From assembly GCA_036501365.1 (NCBI GenBank), contig DASYAL010000060.1, positions 124,001 through 188,000 of the forward strand: a stretch of 64,000 bases of DNA. Direction: 5' to 3'. The stretch comes from CAIKMD01 sp036501365 (GTDB lineage Bacteria > Pseudomonadota > Alphaproteobacteria > ATCC43930 > CGMCC-115725). Positions 50,906-59,998 of the stretch are shown here, one piece after another. The position numbers and the translations under genes were made by a program. The notes beneath the pieces were generated by a model, which had not been told where the DNA came from, searched no databases, and saw only the letters and a list, made by a program, of their open reading frames with translations. Every line of letters starts with the position of its first letter. Within the stretch, counting starts at the first letter, position 1.

Positions 50906-52129
50906 ATGACAACAAAATTCGGAAGACGGGCGTTTCTCGCCGGCGTCGCGGCGAGCACCTTGCCGATGCCGGCGATCGCCCAGGCGTCGCCGGTACGCAT
51001 CGGGCTGCTGACGATCAAGACCGGCTCCCTGGCCGAAGGCGGCATCCAGATGGAGCAGGGGATCCTGACCTTCCTCAAGGAGAAGAACAACACGCTCGCC
51101 GGGCGGAAGGTCGAGTTCATCTCGGCCGATACCGGCGGCAGCCCCGCCGGCGCCAAGACCAAGGCGCAAGAGCTGATCGAGCGCGACCATGTCGACGTGA
51201 TCCTCGGCCCGCTGGCTGCCTTCGAGCTGCTCGCGATCTCCGATTACGTCGCGCAGCAGAAGACGCCGATGCTGAGTCTCGCCGCCGCCGAGGACATGAC
51301 GCAGCGCAAGCCGAACCCCTATTTCATCCGCGCCTCGGCGACCTCGGCACAGGCGATGCAGCCGCTCGCCGATTACGCGGCCAAGGAGATGAAGCTGAAG
51401 AACGCCGTGCTAATCGCCGAGGATTTCGCCTTCGGCTACGAGCAGATGGGCGGCTTTCATCGCGTCTTCGAGGACGATGGCGGTCATGTGCTGAAGAAGA
51501 TCTGGGTGCCGCTCGGCACCGCCGACAACACGCCCTTCATTGCCCAGATCGGCGATTGCGACGCTGTCGTCCAGGGCTATAGCGGGTCGGCGCCGGTGAA
51601 ATTCATGAAGCAATACGCCGATCTCGGCCAGAAGAAGCCGGTGCTCGGCGGCGAGACCGCGGGTGACGACGCGCTTTTGAAGAGCTTCGGCGACGAGGCG
51701 ATCGGCATGATCAACGCCTGCCCCTATACGATGGATCTCGACAACGACGCCAACAAGCGCTTCGTCGCCGAATTCACCAAGGACTACGGCAACATCCCCG
51801 GCTTCTACGCGGCCGGGCTCTACATCAACGGCCAGGTCGTCGAAGCCGGGCTGAAGAAGGTCGGCGGCGATACGAGCAACAAGGAAGCCTTCGTCGCCGC
51901 GTTGCGCGGCGTCTCGCTCACCGATACGCCGCGCGGCCCGATCAGCTTCGACGACCACGGCAATGTGATCGGCAACATCTACATCCGGCGGATCGAGAAG
52001 CAGAACGGCAAGCTCGTCAATCACACGGTCAAGACCTACGAAAAGGTCAGCCAGTTCTGGACCTACGACGAGAAGTGGTTCCTCGCTCAGCCGGTTTATT
52101 CGCGCGATTATCCGCCGCTGAAATCCTGA
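50906..52129 (+). CDS. Branched-chain-type ABC substrate-binding protein (LivK-like) with Tat-type signal
   Basis: The 407-residue protein starts with a twin-arginine signal-like segment (FGRRAFLAGVAASTLPMPAIAQA) and then a type I periplasmic binding fold (VRIGLLTIKTGSLAEGGIQMEQG, VDVILGPLAAFELLAI). Family ligands are branched-chain amino acids, amides, aromatic acids or urea. The strong GGGGAGG site lies before the ATG. It leads a complete livHMGF set. Confidence 0.92.
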   Translation: MTTKFGRRAFLAGVAASTLPMPAIAQASPVRIGLLTIKTGSLAEGGIQMEQGILTFLKEKNNTLAGRKVEFISADTGGSPAGAKTKAQELIERDHVDVILGPLAAFELLAISDYVAQQKTPMLSLAAAEDMTQRKPNPYFIRASATSAQAMQPLADYAAKEMKLKNAVLIAEDFAFGYEQMGGFHRVFEDDGGHVLKKIWVPLGTADNTPFIAQIGDCDAVVQGYSGSAPVKFMKQYADLGQKKPVLGGETAGDDALLKSFGDEAIGMINACPYTMDLDNDANKRFVAEFTKDYGNIPGFYAAGLYINGQVVEAGLKKVGGDTSNKEAFVAALRGVSLTDTPRGPISFDDHGNVIGNIYIRRIEKQNGKLVNHTVKTYEKVSQFWTYDEKWFLAQPVYSRDYPPLKS

Positions 52130-52158
52130 CCACGCGAAGGAGAGCCGCAGGACCGCTT

Positions 52159-53022
52159 ATGACCTTGTGGCTCCTCCTCACCGTCAACAGCATCACGCTC
52201 GGCGGGCTGCTGTTTCTATTGTCGGCGGGTTTCTCGCTGATCTTCGGGCTGATGCGGATTCCCAACCTGACGCATGGCTCGTTCTTCATGCTCGGCGCCT
52301 ATTTCGGCGCCAGCCTCGGCATGTGGTTCGGTGTCGAGTTCTGGCTCGCCGCGGTGATCGCGGCGGTGTTGGTGGCAGCGCTCGGCGGCGTCCTCGAGCG
52401 CTTCGTGCTCCGGCGTCTCGCGGGTCAGGAGCAGGCGCAGGTGCTGGTGACGCTCGGCGTTTCCTTCATGATCGCCGATCTCTGCCTGATGGAGTGGAGC
52501 GGCGATCCGATCACCGTCGAAGCGCCGGCGGCGCTGCAAGGCACGGCGCAGCTTCTCGGCCTCACCTTTCCGATCTATCGCCTTGCGATCATCCTCCTGG
52601 CGCTCGTGGTCGCCGCGGCGCTCTGGGCGCTGATCGACGGCACGCGGCTCGGCGCGATGATCCGCGCCGGCGTCGACGATCCGCAGATGGCGCGCATCTG
52701 CGGCATCCGCGTCTCCTATCTCTTCACCGTCGTGTTTTGCCTCGGCGCGGGGCTGGCGGGTTTCGCCGGCATGATCGGCAGCCCAATCCTCTCGATCTAT
52801 CCCGGCCTCGATGCCGACATGCTGCCGCTGGCGCTGGTGGTGGTGATCCTCGGCGGCACCGGCAGTCTTTTGGGCTCGCTGCTCGGCAGCTTCGTCGTCG
52901 GCTTCCTCTATAATTTCGGCCAGGCGCTGCTGCCCGAGCTCGCCTATTTCGTGTTGTTCCTGCCGATGGTGATCATCCTGGTGATGCGCCCGCAAGGCCT
53001 TTTCGGCCGACGCGCGCCATGA
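52159..53022 (+). CDS. Branched-chain-type ABC permease LivH
   Basis: The 287-residue permease has eight or so hydrophobic segments, starts MTLWLLLTVNSITLGGLLFL and has the SAGFSLIFGLMRIPNLTHG motif of LivH. The ATG 30 bases after the binding-protein stop is preferred. Its stop overlaps livM by four bases. Confidence 0.94.
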   Translation: MTLWLLLTVNSITLGGLLFLLSAGFSLIFGLMRIPNLTHGSFFMLGAYFGASLGMWFGVEFWLAAVIAAVLVAALGGVLERFVLRRLAGQEQAQVLVTLGVSFMIADLCLMEWSGDPITVEAPAALQGTAQLLGLTFPIYRLAIILLALVVAAALWALIDGTRLGAMIRAGVDDPQMARICGIRVSYLFTVVFCLGAGLAGFAGMIGSPILSIYPGLDADMLPLALVVVILGGTGSLLGSLLGSFVVGFLYNFGQALLPELAYFVLFLPMVIILVMRPQGLFGRRAP

Positions 53023-53990
53023 GGCGCCTTGCGCCGGCATTGGCGATCGTCGCGCTTGCGACCGTGCCGCTCTGGGTCGGCGGCAGCTTCTACGTCAACA
53101 TCGTCAGCCAGATCCTCATTGCCGCTATCTTCGCGCTCGGTCTCGACGTGCTTGTCGGCTATGCGGGACTGATCTCGCTCGGCCATGCGGGACTGTTCGG
53201 TGTCGCTGCTTATGCCGTTGCGGTGCTGCTCGGCGCCGGCTTCGGTCATACGGCCGCGATCCTCGCCGCGCTCGCCCTCACCGTCGCGACCACCATGCTT
53301 TTCGCCGTGCTGGCGCTGCGCACCACGGGCATCGGCTTCATCATGATCACCCTGGCGCTCGGCCAGCTGCTATGGGGCCTTGCCTATCGCTGGATCGACC
53401 TGACCCACGGCGATAACGGCCTCTCCGGCAGCTCGCGCCCGGCGCCGTTCGGCTGGTCGCTCGATTCGGCCGACAGCTTTTACTACGCGACACTGATCGT
53501 GTTCCTCGTGGTCGTGCTGGCGGTCGCGGTGGTGGCGGCGTCGCCGTTCGGCGCGAGTCTCCGCGGCACGCGCGATCAGCCCCGACGCATGACCGCGCTC
53601 GGCTTTGATGTCTGGTCTATCCGTTTCCTCGCCTGCGTGATCTCCGGTTTCTGCAGCGGCATCGCCGGCGTGATGTTCTTCTACTACAACGAGTTCATCA
53701 GCCCGCATGCGCTGGCGTTGTCGGCCTCGGCCGAGGTGTTGCTGATGGCGATCGCCGGCGGCTCCGGCACCTTGCTCGGGCCGATCGCCGGCGCAGCGCT
53801 GGTCGTGATCATGAAAAGCGTGATGAGTGCCTATATCGAGCGCTGGAACTTCACCCTCGGCGCGATCTTCGTTCTCATCGTGCTGTTCATGCCCGAAGGG
53901 CTGGTGCCGGGCAGTCGGCGCCTCGCGCGTTGGCTCTGGGGGGCGCTCAAGGGCCGGCGGCGCGCGGCTGCGGCGGAGAGCGGTGGATGA
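53019..53990 (+). CDS. Branched-chain-type ABC permease LivM
   Basis: The 323-residue permease shows DVLVGYAGLISLGHAGLFGVAAY and RTTGIGFIMITLALGQLLW, which are LivM hallmarks, followed by AIAGGSGTLLGPIAGAA near the C-terminus. It forms the channel with LivH. The C-terminal end is basic (RRLARWLWGALKGRRRAAAAE). Overlaps of four bases with livH and livG show a tight operon. Confidence 0.94.
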   Translation: MRRLAPALAIVALATVPLWVGGSFYVNIVSQILIAAIFALGLDVLVGYAGLISLGHAGLFGVAAYAVAVLLGAGFGHTAAILAALALTVATTMLFAVLALRTTGIGFIMITLALGQLLWGLAYRWIDLTHGDNGLSGSSRPAPFGWSLDSADSFYYATLIVFLVVVLAVAVVAASPFGASLRGTRDQPRRMTALGFDVWSIRFLACVISGFCSGIAGVMFFYYNEFISPHALALSASAEVLLMAIAGGSGTLLGPIAGAALVVIMKSVMSAYIERWNFTLGAIFVLIVLFMPEGLVPGSRRLARWLWGALKGRRRAAAAESGG

Positions 53991-54724
53991 CGGCGCTCGA
54001 GATCCGCAAGCTCGACAAGTCCTTCGGCGGTTTGCGCGTCGCACGGACGCTCGATCTTGTCGTCGCGCCCGGCGAGCGGCGGCTCATCATCGGCCCGAAC
54101 GGCGCCGGCAAGACCACGTTGTTCAACCTCATTGCCGGCGAGATCGAGCCCGATGGCGGCTCCGTCGCACTCTTCGGTTGCGACATCACCGCAATGCCGG
54201 CGCGCCGTCGCGCCCATCTCGGTCTCGCTCGCACTTACCAGATTATCACGCTCTTCCCCAAGGACACGCTGCTCCACAATCTGCTCTTGTCGCTGCTCGG
54301 CCTGTCGCGGCTGCGTTGGAATCCGGTCGCGCGGCTCGCGCGGCAATCGGCGCTCCAGCAGGAGGCAAGGCAGCGTCTCGTCGAGATCGGCCTCGGCCAT
54401 CTCGCCGAACGTCCGCTGGCGCAGACCTCCTATGGCGAGCGGCGGCGCGTCGAGATCGCGATGGCCCTCGCGCAGAAGCCGCGCGTGCTGTTGCTCGACG
54501 AGCCGTTCGCCGGTCTCTCGCTCGACGAGCGCCGCGACGTCCGCGCCTTACTCGCGGCGGTGCCGCGCGATGTCACCATGGTGATGATCGAGCACGACAT
54601 GGACGTGGCGCTCGATTTCGCCGACCGCATCTCGGTAATGCATTTCGGCGAGATGGTGGTTGAGGGCTTGCGCGCCGAGGTGGTCGCCAATCCGCGCACG
54701 CGGGAGATCTATCTTGGCGAGTGA
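53987..54724 (+). CDS. Branched-chain-type ABC ATPase LivG
   Basis: The 245-residue ATPase has Walker A GPNGAGKTT (about 37-45), Q-loop LARTYQIITLFPKDT, a divergent signature TSYGERRRVEIAMAL and Walker B LLLDEPFAGLSLDE. The signature sequence is SYGERRR instead of LSGGQ. It overlaps livM by four bases and livF by eleven. Confidence 0.93.
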   Translation: MTALEIRKLDKSFGGLRVARTLDLVVAPGERRLIIGPNGAGKTTLFNLIAGEIEPDGGSVALFGCDITAMPARRRAHLGLARTYQIITLFPKDTLLHNLLLSLLGLSRLRWNPVARLARQSALQQEARQRLVEIGLGHLAERPLAQTSYGERRRVEIAMALAQKPRVLLLDEPFAGLSLDERRDVRALLAAVPRDVTMVMIEHDMDVALDFADRISVMHFGEMVVEGLRAEVVANPRTREIYLGE

Positions 54725-55430
54725 TGCGCTCGCGCTCGGCGGCATCGACGCTTATTACGGCGACAGTCACGTGCTGCACGGCGTATCGCTGCGACTCGAG
54801 GAAGGCCGACTCCTGGGACTGCTCGGGCGTAACGGCGCCGGCAAGACCACCTGCATGAACGTCGCGGTCGGGGTGTTGCCGCCGCGGCGCGGCGCGGTCA
54901 GCGTTTTCGGGGCCGATGTAACGGGCGCCGCACCCGAGGACGTTGCCGCGGCGGGCGTCGCCCTGGTGCCGCAAGGCCGGCGCATCTTCAAGAGCCTCAG
55001 CGTAGCCGAGAATCTGACGGTCGCCGCGCGCAAGCCGCGGCCGGGCGCGCCGGCGTGGTCGCTCGCCGCGGTTTTCGAGCTTTTTCCACGCTTGCGCGAG
55101 CGCGCGCGCCAGGTCGCCGGCTATCTTTCGGGCGGCGAGCAGCAGATGCTCGCGATCGGCCGCGCCCTGATGTCCAACCCGCGCATCCTCTTGATGGACG
55201 AGCCGTCGGAAGGCCTTGCGCCGCAGGTCGTCGGCGAGGTCATGGCGACGATCCGCCGGCTGAAAAGCGAGGGCCTATCGATCGTCCTGGTCGAGCAGAA
55301 TCCGAAGCTCGTTTTCGCTGTCGCCGACGATATCGTCGTCCTCAACAGCGGCCGCGTTGCCGCCGCGGGTATCGCAGCGGCGCTGGCGGCGCAGACCAAC
55401 GAGCTGCAACAGCATCTCGGCGTATTCTGA
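54714..55430 (+). CDS. Branched-chain-type ABC ATPase LivF, TTG start
   Basis: The 238-residue ATPase has Walker A GRNGAGKTT, signature LSGGEQQMLAIGRAL and Walker B ILLMDEPSEGLAP. The natural start is most likely the TTG at 54714, which begins LASDALALGGIDAYYG and overlaps livG by 11 bases. No ATG or GTG further along would keep the conserved IDAYYG start. It completes the transporter. Confidence 0.9.
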   Translation: MASDALALGGIDAYYGDSHVLHGVSLRLEEGRLLGLLGRNGAGKTTCMNVAVGVLPPRRGAVSVFGADVTGAAPEDVAAAGVALVPQGRRIFKSLSVAENLTVAARKPRPGAPAWSLAAVFELFPRLRERARQVAGYLSGGEQQMLAIGRALMSNPRILLMDEPSEGLAPQVVGEVMATIRRLKSEGLSIVLVEQNPKLVFAVADDIVVLNSGRVAAAGIAAALAAQTNELQQHLGVF

Positions 55431-55455
55431 TCCTTCCCAGCCACGAGGTTCCCGC

Positions 55456-56562
55456 ATGTTCTATTCCTGCCTGCCTGCCGCATCCCACGGATCGCCGCTG
55501 CGCGCCCGCGCCCGGAGCGCCCGCCGCAGCGCGACCGTCGATATCCACTGCCATGTGATGACGCCGGAAGCGGCGGCGCTGACCAAGGACGTCTTCGATC
55601 CGACGCGCGAGGCGATGTTGACCTTCTCGAGCCCGGCGACACGCGAGGTCGGTCGCAAGCAGGAAGAGACGATCCGCACCCAGCTCACCTCGGTCGAGCA
55701 GCGGCTAAAGGACATGGATCGGATGGGGATCGACATCCAGGCGGTCTCGCCGTCGCCGACCTATTACTATTGGGCCGAGCCCGAGCTCGGCCGCGACTGC
55801 GCGCGGCTCATCAACAACCGCGTCGCCGAAGTCGTCGCCTCCCATCCCGACCGCTTCGTCGGCTTGGGCACGGTGCCGCTGCAAGCGCCCGAGCTCGCGG
55901 TCGCGGAACTCGAGCGGCTGGTAAAGGAGCTCGGCCTGCGCGGCGTCGAGATCGGCACCAATGTCGCCGGCGCCGAGCTATCGGAGCCGCGCTTCCGCCC
56001 GTTCTTCGCCAAGGCGCAAGAGCTCGACATCCTGATCTTCATGCATCCGGCCGGCTTCACCCACGGACAGCGTCTCGCCGAGCATTATTTCATCAACGTT
56101 ATCGGCAATCCGCTCGACACCACGGTCGCCATCAGCCACCTGATCTTCGGCGGCGTGCTCGAATCCTATCCCAAGCTCAAGATCTGCCTCGCCCATGGCG
56201 GCGGTTATGCGGCGGCCTATAGCGGGCGTTACGACCACGCCCATCGCGCGCGCAGCGACTGCCGCCAGGTCATCAAGCGCCCGCCGACGAGCTATCTGAA
56301 GAAGCTCTATTTCGACACGATCGTCTTCACCCATCACCAGCTCGATTATCTGACCGGGCTCTACGGCAGCGATCACATCATCCTCGGCACCGACTACCCC
56401 TACGATATGGCGCTGCCCGACGCGGTGCGCTTCGTCGAGACGGCAAAGCTGACCCGCGCCGCCAAGGACGCGATCCTCGGCGGCAATGCCGCGCGGCTGT
56501 TGAAGATCAAATTGCCGAAAGTCGCGCCGGTGCCAGCCAAGCGGAAAGCGCGCAAGCGCTAA
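55456..56562 (+). CDS. ACMSD-like amidohydrolase
   Basis: The 368-residue protein is of the amidohydrolase-2 family. Zinc ligands are His31 and His33 (DIHCH), His197 (FMHPAG) and Asp313 (GTDYPYD), with the catalytic His247 (LAHGGG). Members include aminocarboxymuconate-semialdehyde decarboxylase and several aromatic acid decarboxylases. The N-terminal 27 residues and C-terminal KRKARKR tail are basic. It follows livF by 25 bases and is probably in that unit, which points to metabolism of the imported compound. Confidence 0.88.
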   Translation: MFYSCLPAASHGSPLRARARSARRSATVDIHCHVMTPEAAALTKDVFDPTREAMLTFSSPATREVGRKQEETIRTQLTSVEQRLKDMDRMGIDIQAVSPSPTYYYWAEPELGRDCARLINNRVAEVVASHPDRFVGLGTVPLQAPELAVAELERLVKELGLRGVEIGTNVAGAELSEPRFRPFFAKAQELDILIFMHPAGFTHGQRLAEHYFINVIGNPLDTTVAISHLIFGGVLESYPKLKICLAHGGGYAAAYSGRYDHAHRARSDCRQVIKRPPTSYLKKLYFDTIVFTHHQLDYLTGLYGSDHIILGTDYPYDMALPDAVRFVETAKLTRAAKDAILGGNAARLLKIKLPKVAPVPAKRKARKR

Positions 56563-57515
56563 TGATGCATCACGTGGAAGATCGAGAGCGCCGCCGGCCC
56601 GATCAGGACGATGAACACCGCCGGTAGAATGAAGATAATCATCGGCACCGTCATGGTGGCCGGCAGCTTGGCGGCCTTTTCCTCGGCCTTCAGCATGCGC
56701 TCGTCGCGGAGCTCGGTCGATAGCGCGCGGAGCGATTGCGCCAACGGCGTGCCGTAGCGCTCGGTCTGGACCAGGGTGTGGACGAGGCTCTGCATGCCCG
56801 GGATGTCGACCCGCTTGGCGAGGTTCATCAATGCGTCGCGGCGGTCCGGCAAAAAGCCGAGCTCGATCGCGGCAAGGCCCAGCTCGTCGGCCATTTCCGG
56901 CAGGAAGCGGCGGAATTCGCGCGATACCCGGTTGAGCGCGCCGTCGAGGCTGAGACCGCCCTCGGCGCAAATCACCAAGAGGTCGAGCACGTCGGGTAGG
57001 GCGCGGGTGAAGCGCCGGTTGCGCGCCGCCGTCAAGCGCTTCAGCACCGTCGGCGGCAGATAGGTCGCGCCTGCCGCGATCGAGACGCCGGACATCGCCA
57101 ATTGCGCCACCGCCAGATGGAACAGGGCGACGATGACGAAGACGAGACTGGTCAGTGCGACGGGCAGCAGCAGGCGAATGCCCATATAGATGACCAGCGC
57201 CTCGCGCGAGCGGTAGCCCGCCTTGGCGAGCTTATCGGCGGTGCTTTGCGCCTCCTCGCCGCGCGTCAACTTCAGCGCCTCGACGATTCGCTTCAGCGTG
57301 GCCAGCGAGAAGTTGAACTTGAAGTCGGGCTTCTTGCCCACGGGCGCGCGGCCGCTGACGCGGTCGCGCAGCGTCCCGAGCCGCAGGCTCAGGGGATTGG
57401 CCGGCGTGGCCGCGAGATAGGCGACGACCATGGTCGCGACCAGCAGGAGGGCCAGCAGCGCCGACATCAGATTGTCGCCGCCGACGCGCATGAGAAATGC
57501 GACAACGTCGCTCAT
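56559..57515 (-). CDS. tadC: Tad pilus membrane platform protein TadC
   Basis: The 318-residue protein is a type II secretion F domain protein of the TadC type, with three to four hydrophobic segments and the core DVLDLLVICAEGGLSLDGALNRVS and YGTPLAQSLRALSTELRDERM. With TadB it forms the inner-membrane platform of the Flp pilus. It overlaps tadB by four bases upstream and the convergent amidohydrolase gene by four bases at its end, so no spacer exists between the loci. Confidence 0.93.
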   Translation of the reverse strand: MSDVVAFLMRVGGDNLMSALLALLLVATMVVAYLAATPANPLSLRLGTLRDRVSGRAPVGKKPDFKFNFSLATLKRIVEALKLTRGEEAQSTADKLAKAGYRSREALVIYMGIRLLLPVALTSLVFVIVALFHLAVAQLAMSGVSIAAGATYLPPTVLKRLTAARNRRFTRALPDVLDLLVICAEGGLSLDGALNRVSREFRRFLPEMADELGLAAIELGFLPDRRDALMNLAKRVDIPGMQSLVHTLVQTERYGTPLAQSLRALSTELRDERMLKAEEKAAKLPATMTVPMIIFILPAVFIVLIGPAALSIFHVMHH

Positions 57516-58480
57516 ATCTCAAAGCTCGCGAGCTTCTTCAGCACGCCGATGCCGAAGAGCAGGCAGCCCGCGGCGGCGGCGAGCATCATATGGCCGCCAT
57601 GGGTGATGAAGAGGGGCCGGATGTAGGTCCAGTTCACGACGCTCAGCAGGGCCAGCATGACGAAAGGCAGCAGGCCGATGATCATCGAGCTGGCACGAGC
57701 CTCGGACGAGAAGGCACGGATCTTGAGCTGCATCTGCTTGCGGCGCCGCAAGAGCTGCTCGAGATTGTCAAGCGTCTCGGCGAGGTTGCCGCCGGTCTCG
57801 CGCTGGATCGAGAAGGAGATGCACATGAAGGTGAATTCGGCGAGATCGAGCCGCGCCGCCGCCTGCCACATCACCTCTTCGACCGGCTGGCCGAGCTGCA
57901 TCTGCTCGGCGATCTTGCGGAACTCGTAGCCGACCACGCCCTGCATCTCGCGGCCGACATTGATGATGGTCTCGGTCACCGGCAAGCCGGAGCGCACGCC
58001 GCGCACCATCAATCCGATCGCGTCGGGGAGCAGCGTGAGGAAGCGCTTGCTGCGCCGTTTTATCATCCACTGGATGTAAAGGCGCGGCAGGAAAAAGCCG
58101 ACCAGCGCGCCGACGCCCCAGCACAAGAGCGGCGGCAGGCGCAACAGGATCATTGCGACGACCGTGCCGACGCCGACGAATACCGCCACCGCGCCAAATT
58201 TGCCGAGTGACCAACCGGTGCCGCTGCGCTCGAGTTGGCGGCGCCAATGCTCGGGATTGGGCAAGATGCGGCCGATGAGATGATCCAGACGCGTCGCCTC
58301 CGAGTTGAGACGGAGGGTCGGAGCGTCGTTGTTCTTCGATCCGGCCTGGCCTTTCTTTACCACGGCGAGCAAACGCTTCGCGAGCTGTTGCCGGAGACCG
58401 CCGGGCGCGAAGCCGCACCAGGTCGCGACGATCGTCAGCAAGGCGAGGACGAAGATGATGATGAAATGCGCGGCGGTCAT
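57512..58480 (-). CDS. tadB: Tad pilus membrane platform protein TadB
   Basis: The 322-residue protein has the T2SSF fold with SKRFLTLLPDAIGLMVRGVRSGLPVTE and FSIQRETGGNLAETLDNLE. Hydrophobic segments are at the N-terminus, mid-protein and C-terminus. It starts with a one-base overlap with the cpaF stop. It assembles with TadC. Confidence 0.93.
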   Translation of the reverse strand: MTAAHFIIIFVLALLTIVATWCGFAPGGLRQQLAKRLLAVVKKGQAGSKNNDAPTLRLNSEATRLDHLIGRILPNPEHWRRQLERSGTGWSLGKFGAVAVFVGVGTVVAMILLRLPPLLCWGVGALVGFFLPRLYIQWMIKRRSKRFLTLLPDAIGLMVRGVRSGLPVTETIINVGREMQGVVGYEFRKIAEQMQLGQPVEEVMWQAAARLDLAEFTFMCISFSIQRETGGNLAETLDNLEQLLRRRKQMQLKIRAFSSEARASSMIIGLLPFVMLALLSVVNWTYIRPLFITHGGHMMLAAAAGCLLFGIGVLKKLASFEI

Positions 58481-59997
58481 CAGCCCATCGCCTCCACCAG
58501 CGCCTGTTCCAGCCCATAATAGGCGGCGCGGCTGATGAAATGCGGCCGCAGCCCGGTCGAGGTGAAGCTGCCCTTGAGGCGGCCGTCAGGCAGCTCGCCT
58601 TCATATTGATAGCTGAAAAGATCCTGCGTCGTGATGACGTCGCCTTCCATGCCGACGATCTCGGTGACCGAGACGACGCGGCGGATGCCGTCGCGCATAC
58701 GACTGATCTGCAGGATGAGATGAACTGCGGCAGCCATCTGCTGGCGCACCGCCTTGGCTGGGAGCTGGATGCCCGCCATGCCAACAAGGTTTTCAAGCCG
58801 GGTCAGCGCCTCGCGCGGCCGGTTGGCGTGGATGGTCGACAGCGAGCCGTCATGGCCGGTATTCATCGCCTGCAACATGTCGAGCGCCTCGGCGCTGCGA
58901 ATTTCGCCGAGGATGATGCGGTCGGGACGCATTCGTAGCGCGTTCTTCAAGAGATCGCGCATGGTGATCTCGCCGCGGCCTTCGAGGTTGGGCGGGCGGG
59001 TTTCGAGCCGAACGACATGCGGCTGCTGCAGCTGCAACTCCGCCGCGTCCTCGATGGTCACGATGCGTTCGGTCGGGTCGATCATCTGCGACATCGCGTT
59101 GAGCAAGGTCGTCTTGCCCGAGCCGGTGCCGCCCGAAATAAGGATGTTGAGGCGCGAGCGCGCGGCGATCTTCAGCACCGCCGCGATCGATGGCGAGATA
59201 TTCGCCTGGCGCGCCATGACGTCGAGAGTGATCGATTTTTTGGAATATTTGCGGATCGAGATCGAGGGGCCGTCGATCGCCAGCGGTGGCACGATGATGT
59301 TGACGCGGCTGCCGTCGGCGAGACGCGCATCGACCAGCGGCGTCGACTCGTCGATGCGCCGGCCGACCTGGGTGACGATGCGCGTCGCGACGCTCATCAC
59401 ATGCGCGTTGTCGCGGAACGAGACGTCGGTCAGCTCGAGCTTGCCCTTGCGCTCGACATAGACGTGCTTCGGGCCGTTGACCATGATGTCCGTGATGCCT
59501 TCGTCGGCGAGCAGCGGCTCGATCGGACCGAGCCCCAGCATGTCGTCAAGCAGCAAGGTGACGAGTTGCTTCTGCTCGCCGTGATTGAGTTGCAGCTTTT
59601 CCTCGATGATGATCTCGCCGACGACATCGGTAAGTTGGCGCGCCAGCTCGTCGCGTTCGAGCTTTGCCGCGACTTCGGTGTCGATCCGCTGGATCGCCAA
59701 GGGATAGATCCGGGGCACCGCCTCGACGACACTGGCGCTGCTCACGGAGATCGCGATGTGAGCGGGCGCCGCCGGGGCGGCCGCGGTCGACGCGGCGGCC
59801 GTGGTCTTGGGCGCCGGCGCCGGCGTCGTTGCTGCACTTGACGAAGACGCCGGGGCCGTGGCCGCCGGCGGCGACGCTGTCGCGGTGGTTGGCTCAGGCG
59901 CCGGCGCGGGCGTTGGCGCGCGGTCGGCGCGGCCGCTCAGTCCGCGCAGCCGGTCGTGCAGTCCCGCGTCGTTCTCGACGCCGCGGCGGCTGAACAT
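58480..59997 (-). CDS. cpaF: Tad pilus assembly ATPase CpaF/TadA
   Basis: The 505-residue secretion ATPase has Walker A SGGTGSGKTT at residues 288-297, the DESTPLVDARLADGSRVNI segment, an Asp box EDAAELQLQQPHVVRLE, and Walker B RIILGEIRSAEALDMLQAMNTGHDG. The N-terminal residues 28-80 are an Ala/Pro/Thr-rich low-complexity arm. It powers pilus extension and retraction. It starts one base before the cpaE stop codon. Confidence 0.96.
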   Translation of the reverse strand: MFSRRGVENDAGLHDRLRGLSGRADRAPTPAPAPEPTTATASPPAATAPASSSSAATTPAPAPKTTAAASTAAAPAAPAHIAISVSSASVVEAVPRIYPLAIQRIDTEVAAKLERDELARQLTDVVGEIIIEEKLQLNHGEQKQLVTLLLDDMLGLGPIEPLLADEGITDIMVNGPKHVYVERKGKLELTDVSFRDNAHVMSVATRIVTQVGRRIDESTPLVDARLADGSRVNIIVPPLAIDGPSISIRKYSKKSITLDVMARQANISPSIAAVLKIAARSRLNILISGGTGSGKTTLLNAMSQMIDPTERIVTIEDAAELQLQQPHVVRLETRPPNLEGRGEITMRDLLKNALRMRPDRIILGEIRSAEALDMLQAMNTGHDGSLSTIHANRPREALTRLENLVGMAGIQLPAKAVRQQMAAAVHLILQISRMRDGIRRVVSVTEIVGMEGDVITTQDLFSYQYEGELPDGRLKGSFTSTGLRPHFISRAAYYGLEQALVEAMG

Positions 59998-59998
59998 G

